Shown: piece after piece, positions 58,394 to 64,000 of the stretch
Position numbering within the stretch: the stretch's first letter is position 1
How the letters are laid out: each line of letters begins with the position of its first letter
Program-made: the position numbers and the translations under genes
DNA from: Thraustochytrium sp. TN22
Lineage: Eukaryota; Sar; Bigyra; Thraustochytrida; Thraustochytriidae
Direction: 5' to 3'
NCBI GenBank assembly: GCA_013306675.1
Contig: JABLUY010000109.1
Span: 51,738 to 115,737 of the forward strand
DNA: 64,000 nucleotides
The notes under the pieces: model-generated
Database searches by the model: none
Told to the model about the DNA's origin: nothing
What the model saw: the letters and a program-made list of their open reading frames with translations, nothing else

Positions 58394-61300
58394 GCCGTCC
58401 AACCTGCTTCTTCGTCGCGAGCGCGCAAGACGAGCTAGCTAGCTAGCTAGCTAGCCCAACAGGCGGCCAGCTGTCGCGCGCTCCTGCCGGATCAGCCTGC
58501 CTGCCTACCGAGCCCGAGCCCGGGTCCGCGACCGCCGCCGCGCGAGCCTCCCCGCCGCGCCGCGCCCCTCGCGCCGCGCCCCTCGCGCCGCGCCGCGCCG
58601 CGCCGCGCCCCGCGCCCCGCGCCCCGGCCGGGGCGACCGCGCGCTCGCGCTTGGCGCTTTGCCTGCGCCCCGGTGGGTGGGCGGGCAGGTGGGCCGCGCG
58701 TCGGGCAGACAGAGAGCGAGGCCCAGGCTCGCGTACGGCGCCGGCGCGCGCGACGCGGAGCCGTGACCCGCGGCAGGCAGCCAGCCCGCCCGCCAGCCAG
58801 CCAGCCAGCCGGCCGGGCGGCCGGTCGCGCCGCGCCGTGCGGTGCCGTGCCGCGCCGATCCGCGCCGACCCGCGCCGACCCGGGTTGGTTGCTTCTGAAG
58901 GCCGGCCGCCTGCTGCTGGGCTGGCTGGCTCGCCCGCTCGCCACGCCTCGCCACGCCGTCCGCGTCGCTCTCCACGACGACGACGTCGCGAGCCACGAGC
59001 AGGACGAAGACGACGGCCGCGGCGAAGGAGAAGACCTTGAAGACCTGAAGAAGAAGGAGAAGAAGAAGGCCCGAAGCCGAGCCACGGGAGCGCGCTCGCT
59101 GCGCTGCGGTCAGGAGGCGCGGCCCGCGCCGGTGGTTGCGCTTTGCACGAGCTCGCGCGGCGGGAGGCGAGGCCGAGGCGAGGCGAGGCGAGCCTCGTCC
59201 TCACGGCGCGAGGAAGCGAGCGAGGATGGAAGCAAGGAAGGAAGAACCGGAGCTGAGCGGGTCACCGCGCGCCGGAAGAAGGAGGGCGCGGCGGCCAGGG
59301 AGCCGCCGCCGCCTGCCAGCTCGCTCGCCCGCCCGCACGCACGCCCGCACGCTCTGAGAATCGGCCTCGCTCTCGAGGCGCCCCGCCGCCGCGCGCTGCT
59401 GGCTGCCACGCCGCGCGCGCGCAAGCCGAGCCGAGCCGAGTCCAGCCGAGCCGCGCCGCGCCGCGCCGCGCCGAGCCGCGCCGCGCCGAGCGGGGCGAAG
59501 CGCTTCTGCGGCCAGCTAGCCGAGTCCTGCCGGCCGGCGATTTGAATTTGATTGAGTTTTGATTTGAATTTGAGATGACCTCCGAGTCCGCGCGGCGAGC
59601 GGCTGCGGCAAAGCGGCAGCTCGGCGCGGCGCGGCGCGGCGCGGCGCGGCGCGGCGCGGCGCAGCACGGCGCCGCACGGGAGCTCGCGTTCGCGCGGCTG
59701 TCTGGCTGGCAGCGCGCCAGGTCGCAGCCTGACTGGAAGGCTTGTGGAAGCCGTGCGGGCCCGGGCCTGGGCCGAGCGCTCTCGCTGCAGGCTGGTCTCC
59801 TCCGGCTGAGGCGCCGCCGACCTCCCAGGTAGCGTGCAGCGAGGTTGTCAGTGCGCGCGGGCGGCCAGGCGGGCAGGCGCTCGGCGCCGTCCGGCGGCGG
59901 TTCGAGCGCCGCCAGCGAGCCGCGCCAACGGCGGCCTCGCTGGCCGCCCAGCAGAGGATCGTGGAGTGCAGCAGTGCGGCCTGGGCCTCCGCAGCGCAGT
60001 GCAGCTAGCCAGCGCAGAGCAGCGCAGCGTAGCGCAGCGCAGCGGCCACGGCACCGAGAGAGAGCTCCTGCATGCACTACAGCAGGAGCTCGGAGGGAGC
60101 AAGCTTGGGCTGGCCCAGGCACTGGTCGGGAGCTCTGCTGGCAGCTGCCAGTTGCCATGGCCGCAGGCCCGCAGCCAACTTGTCGGGCGCGGGCCTGCCA
60201 GCCAGGCCCTGCCCCGGGCCTGGCCTCTCCGAGTGGTCGTTGTAGCGCGTCGTGTCACGGTGTCTGCCACGGTCAGTGAGCGAGCCTGTCTCGCGCCTCG
60301 CGAGCCTGTCTCGCGCCTCGCGAGCCTGTCGAGCTAGAGCTACTACCTCTAGAAGCCTAACGTTAGCTGTCTCGCGGCGCGTTCCGCTTCATCGTCGCCG
60401 TCGCCGTCGCCTTCGACTTCGAGAGCCTGGTGCCTCAGGGCCGCCGCTCGCCAGCCTGACAGTGAGGCTCGGCCACGCGCCAGCCAACTTGAACTGCGCC
60501 ACGCGCGACCGGCCAGGCGGACGGCTCAGCTAGCTGGCCGCTGGTGGCCGCTGTAGCTGGCTGCGTCGCAGTCTCGCTGAAGCTTGCGCCGCGCAACGCC
60601 GCGAGACGAAGCTGGCCAGCGGATTGCACCGCACTGCACTGCACTGCACTGCACTGCGCATTGCACCGCACCGCACTGCACTGCGCGGCGCCGCTTGACG
60701 GGCCTCGCCCTCCTCCGAGTCCTTCCTCAGGCTCTTCCTCGGTCATGCCGTTCGTCTCGTCCCGCGCAGCGTGCCACTGGCCGCACGGCCGCCGTGGCGT
60801 GCGACCCGCGACCTGGCTGTGGCCCGGCTGCCTGCCCGCCTGCCACAACGCACTGCAGCGCAAGCTTCCCGGCGGCGCCGTGGCGCGCTCATGTCCTCTC
60901 CTCTCCGCTGGTAGCCGCTGGCCTGGCCCAGAGTCCGTCTGCTCTCGGCCCGCCCCTCGCGGCCAGCCAGCGCCTGCTCGCGCGCCGCAGACTCCCGTGG
61001 CGGCGGCTGCCGCGCGCCGCTCCCGTCGGCCACGGCCAGGCCGGGTCGCCGGGTCGCCGGGTCGCCGGTCGCGGCGCGCGGCGGCACGGCTCCATGGCTC
61101 CCGCACGTCACGGCGATGGCACAGCGCCCGCCCGCCGCTCCAGGCCCGGCGCCGCGCGTGCAGAGCTTGTGAGCGGCGGCGCGCGAGCCACCACGCAATG
61201 GCAGCAAGAGTCACGGAGAGCTGCGACCGATTGCACGTTGCACTGCAGCGTTTAGCCAGCGGCGAGCTCCGCGCAGCCGCGGCAGCCCTTCAAGCTGAAG

Positions 61301-62159
61301 AGGGCGCTGCACCAGCCTTGCGCGCGCCGCCGGTGCTGGAGTCGCTTTCCTGCGAGACTCTCGTGCATCTATGTCCGCGTGGTACTCACATTCACACTCA
61401 TGATCACTCGTGCGGGGGAAGGGATAGGGGGGAACGTCAGAGCGTGTCAGTGGATGACCATGGTGACCCGCCACCAGGGGGCCTGTCTTGGCCGCGGACT
61501 CGGACAGCCTGATGAGCCCACCCATGGCCACGGCCACAGTAGCGTCCTGGCGCGGACGCCGCGATGCAGCTCCGAGTCCGAGTCTTGTCTTCTGCGCCGC
61601 GCAGCGCCGGCGGTTAGCTGCCAGGCAGCTAGCCTAGCTCATCATGATGTGCGGCGCCACCGCGGAAGGCTCTGCGGTAGGGGTCGTCGCCAGATCGTGG
61701 GCTCTGCCGTTGCTGCTCGGTCGCCTCGAAGCTTCAACCAAGCGCGAACTGCATCGAGCAGAGTTCGCTTCGATACGGCAGTCCCAGTCAGGTGTCTCTC
61801 TAGCTAGCTGGCAAGGCAGCGAGTGGCAGCCGAAGTGCAAGGCCGCCTGCGTAGGTGCCGACGCCACAAGGACTTGGGCGGTTTGGTCACTTTGCTCATA
61901 GGCGTCCGGCTGTAGACAACAAGCCTGCTCGCGGTGAGCATGGATGTCTTTAGCTCGGCGCTTCTCTCGCTCACTCGCTCGCTCAGCTTGGTGCCCTGCA
62001 GCGTGCTGCATCGCGTTATACAGAAGGAACACGGGAGCAAGCCACAACGTTTCGCTGCTAGCTAGCTAGCTCGTCAGTCTCAGCTGTTCGCCAGCGCTTG
62101 GCGTCGCTAACGTCGCTGCAACTGATGCTAACTGCTGCCGGCGGCGGTGCTGGCGTGTT
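58394..62159. other. Repeat-rich spacer of 3.8 kb
   Basis: The stretch begins with a CTAG array (58434-58455) and holds CGCGC/CCGCG runs (58560-58620), AGCC runs (58796-58812), GCCGA/CCGCG arrays (about 59430-59490), GGCGC arrays (59625-59665) and ACTGC repeats (60628-60660). Open frames are biased in composition. A plus-strand segment at about 61200-61380 (SGELRAAAAALQAEE) looks slightly protein-like but is unsupported. Confidence 0.55.
58434..58455. repeat. CTAG/TAGC microsatellite
   Basis: Five and a half CTAG units occur beside the start of the Q-rich gene. Similar runs lie near 8387, 10934, 27360, 31870 and 62050. Confidence 0.93.
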
Positions 62160-62236
62160 TGGCGATGACGATGCGAAAGTGGCCATCATCGACGACGCCG
62201 GCGGTAATGATGGCCACTTTCGCATCGTCATCGCCA
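62160..62236. repeat. Perfect 30-bp inverted repeat with 17-bp spacer
   Basis: The left arm 62160-62189 begins TGGCGATGACGATGCGAAAG and ends TGGCCATCAT. The right arm 62207-62236 is its exact reverse complement. Transcription from either strand would give a 30-bp perfect stem with a 17-nt loop. It lies at the distal end of the decayed helicase segment. Confidence 0.97.
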
Positions 62237-62239
62237 GAG

Positions 62240-63010
62240 GTGCTCTAGTTGGCGCAGATGAAGCAAGTGTGCTCGAGGTGGCTCGCAGCCCGATGCGGCT
62301 GATGCAGGCCTTGCACCGGGAGAGGTCTGACGGGCTCCAGGTGAGCTCGGCGAAGACCATGCGCGTCTCGGGCGTCATCTTGAGCTTCGTGGCGCAGCGC
62401 AGAGTTGGTGACGTGGTCAAGGAGGCCGTCCTCGGCGGCCGGCTTGAGCACGTCAGCCTGATGCTTGGCGGAAGAGCTGGTCCTGGGCGGCGGGTCGCTG
62501 TCGGGCGCGGACGCGAGGTCGTCGCACAGGAAATCGACGACCGGCGCGGCCTTGACCGCGCAGGTCTTGCGGAATATCTCGGTTGCGATGCCCTGGACCC
62601 GGTTGAGCGCGTTGCGGTCCTTGTCGACGCGGTCCAGCGCCTGCTAGAAGCGCCGCGCGCCCGCAGCTCCTTGAACGTGGTCGCGTGGGGCGCCTGCAGC
62701 ACGGTGAGCAAGCGCTGCACGGTGGGCAGGTCGTGCGCGCGGGGGTGCCCATGAGCTCCAAGGCATTCTCAGCGGTGGCCACGGGCTGCGCGAGCCGCGC
62801 GAAGCGCTGCGTCGTGGTCTCCATGTGCGCGTGGTTCTCGTCGCAGACGACCGTTTCCAAGTACTGCACACGGCCTAGACGTCGGCGGTCATGGTCTTAC
62901 ACGAGGCGATCTTGATGCCCGGCTCTCGCCATGCAAGGCTCGTAGCTGGCGTAGAGGTCGACACCGTCTCTTACGAACGTGCAGTGCTGCCCGTGTACGC
63001 AAGATCTCGT
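62240..63010 (-). pseudogene. Decayed SNF2-family (SMARCAL1/ZRANB3-like) helicase fragment
   Basis: Reading the minus strand from about 63010 downward, three frames together give recognisable SNF2 helicase blocks. These are VDLYASYEPCM (motif before Walker B), VVCDENHAHMETTTQRFARL (DExH-type Walker B), ENALELMGTPAR (LTGTP-like motif III), TFKELRARG, IFRKTCAVKAAPVVDFL (near 62515-62580, as in the SMARCAL1 linker before FAHH) and RMVFAELTWSPSDL followed by SRIG (near 62285-62375, motif VI region VFAELxWxPxxLxQAExRxHRIG). In-frame stops occur near 62883 and 62642, and at least three frameshifts separate the blocks. Motifs I and Ia are absent. The segment between CDDLAS and the motif VI region is shortened. 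Translation of a working protein is not possible from this locus. Confidence 0.65.
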
Positions 63011-64000
63011 TGGGCGGAGCTTGGTGCTGAGGTGACTCTCGCTCGCCGTCGGCCAATTGCTAGCAGCCGAGGCTCGCTCTGTGTCAGGTCTCTGTATTGC
63101 GTCCCAACTGGAGCATGAGCGGGCGAGCCGTAGTTTCGCTCCCTGGCACGTTTCGCTCAGGCTGCCTCAGTAGCTGGTACCCTCTCTCGGCCTTGAACTG
63201 CGATGTTCGCCGCCTGGATGATGCACGCCAGCAAACCCTGCACGCACGCCCCATCCCGCCCCTCCGCTCCTGCATCACAACGTCCATCCCATCCCAGCCG
63301 GCCGCGCAGACCCGACTGGACCACCCACACGTTTAGAGACGAGTCAGAGACGAGCGGCCGGGGCGCCGCCTCTCTCTCCGAGTCGCCAAGCTTATAAACT
63401 TACAAGTTGGCGAGCTGTTGTGAGCGCCGGCGGCCTCCGCGACGGTCGCGTTCAACACGTTGGGCGCGGCCACTGGCGCGGCCGAACTGGCAGGCGCCTG
63501 CCTCCGAGACTGGCGGCGGCGGCGGCGGCGGCGCGGGCGGCGGCGGCGGCGCGGTTTGGAGGCTGGCGGCGGCTGGTTGCCCGGGGTTTCCAGGCAGCTT
63601 CTCGCGGAGCCCCAGGCGCCGCAGCGGCCCGCAGGTCAAGGCTGCCTGAGCAAGGGAGCGCAGAGCGCAGCTTGCGCTCCCACGCTAAGCAGCGCCCCGC
63701 AGCGCGGAGCTGTGTGCTCTGTCGCGGCTGCTACGCGCTGCAGCCAGCAGCGCGCAAAGCGACGTGGAGCTGATGTTGGGGGGCGCCCCCCCAAGCGCAC
63801 GAACGCTGCTGCTTGCACAGCGGAGGCCCGGGGGGCCCACAGCGCCGCAGCGCCCCGCAGCCAGGGCAGCCTGGACGCCATGGCCAGCAGCGCCGAGCCG
63901 CGGCACCAAGCCGCCTGCCCGCCCGCCCGCCCGCCCGCCCGCTCGCCCGCCCGCCCGCCCGCTCGCTCGCTCGCGCCGCGCCGCAGAGCCCGGCCGCCCG
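63011..64000. other. Right-end spacer, repeat-rich
   Basis: I see no gene here. It holds GGC runs (63512-63552), a hairpin-like GGGGGGCGCCCCCC at about 63778-63791, and a CCCG/CTCG array (63917-63974). Confidence 0.55.
63917..63974. repeat. CCCG/CTCG tetranucleotide array
   Basis: About fourteen units of GCCC with GCTC interruptions occur at the right edge of the window. Confidence 0.93.

Noticed and set aside
60544-61512. Plus-strand open frame of 322 codons
   Set aside because: Its first part translates an ACTGC repeat and the rest is Arg/Pro rich; only a short segment near 61200-61380 looks protein-like.
62098-62754. Plus-strand open frame of 218 codons
   Set aside because: It is the antisense of the SNF2 helicase remnant, whose motifs are on the minus strand.

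Overview
The window reads as nuclear DNA of a GC-rich, intron-poor protist. Long open reading frames carry eukaryotic families: RAD51, DPH3, an ELMO-domain protein, a CRAL-TRIO/Sec14 protein, a soluble-adenylyl-cyclase-type protein, IQ/WW/B-box proteins and C2H2 zinc fingers. The genes are packed on both strands without operon structure. They are separated by very GC-rich spacers full of CTCG, TAGC, TCCC and TC repeats. Only two introns could be inferred, both very short (48 and 68 nt). IQ proteins, a TPPP/p25-alpha-like segment and a soluble adenylyl cyclase fit an organism with a flagellate stage. A thraustochytrid-like stramenopile is my best guess, but no marker here fixes the taxon.

Layout. 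At 1-1354 (minus strand, running off the left edge) is a Kdo transferase (KdtA/WaaA, GT30). It is divergent from DPH3 (1604-2068). Then come a tandem-GAF protein (2180-4681, minus) and a polyQ/polyA C2H2 protein (5369-7780, minus). A 7.1 kb gene-poor spacer follows (7781-14879). Next are a triple-SAM protein with an N-terminal Met-Gly-Cys (14880-15929, minus), an HAD 5'-nucleotidase (17692-19431) and RAD51 (20645-21679). RAD51's 3' end is duplicated directly downstream. A DDE-type transposase element occupies roughly 22304-27311. It is followed by an unrecognised low-complexity protein (27467-29494, minus), a seven-finger C2H2 protein (32032-33780, minus) and an ELMO protein (34225-35235, minus).

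The right half holds the largest proteins. A 1795-residue protein combines a sAC-like double cyclase, an ATPase, a PH domain and a GNAT-like domain (37369-42756), and it too has a duplicated 3' end. A 1793-residue IQ/TPPP-like/WW/B-box protein (43250-48631, minus) shares a short divergent spacer with a 1098-residue IQ protein (49093-52389). After these come a thiolase-like protein lacking the usual nucleophilic Cys (52456-54258, minus), a Sec14-like protein with one 68-nt intron (55106-56802), and a Q-rich protein (57098-58393, minus). The last 5.6 kb is mostly repeat-rich spacer. It contains a decayed SNF2-family helicase remnant (about 62240-63010, minus) that ends beside a perfect 30-bp inverted repeat (62160-62236).

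Themes. One is signalling and cytoskeleton: GAF domains, cyclase, IQ, SAM and ELMO proteins. Another is recurrent local tandem duplication of gene 3' ends, seen at RAD51, the cyclase and the transposase. The observations most worth a second look are the cyclase-PH-GNAT fusion, the eukaryotic Kdo transferase, the duplicated 3' ends and the inverted repeat in the helicase remnant.
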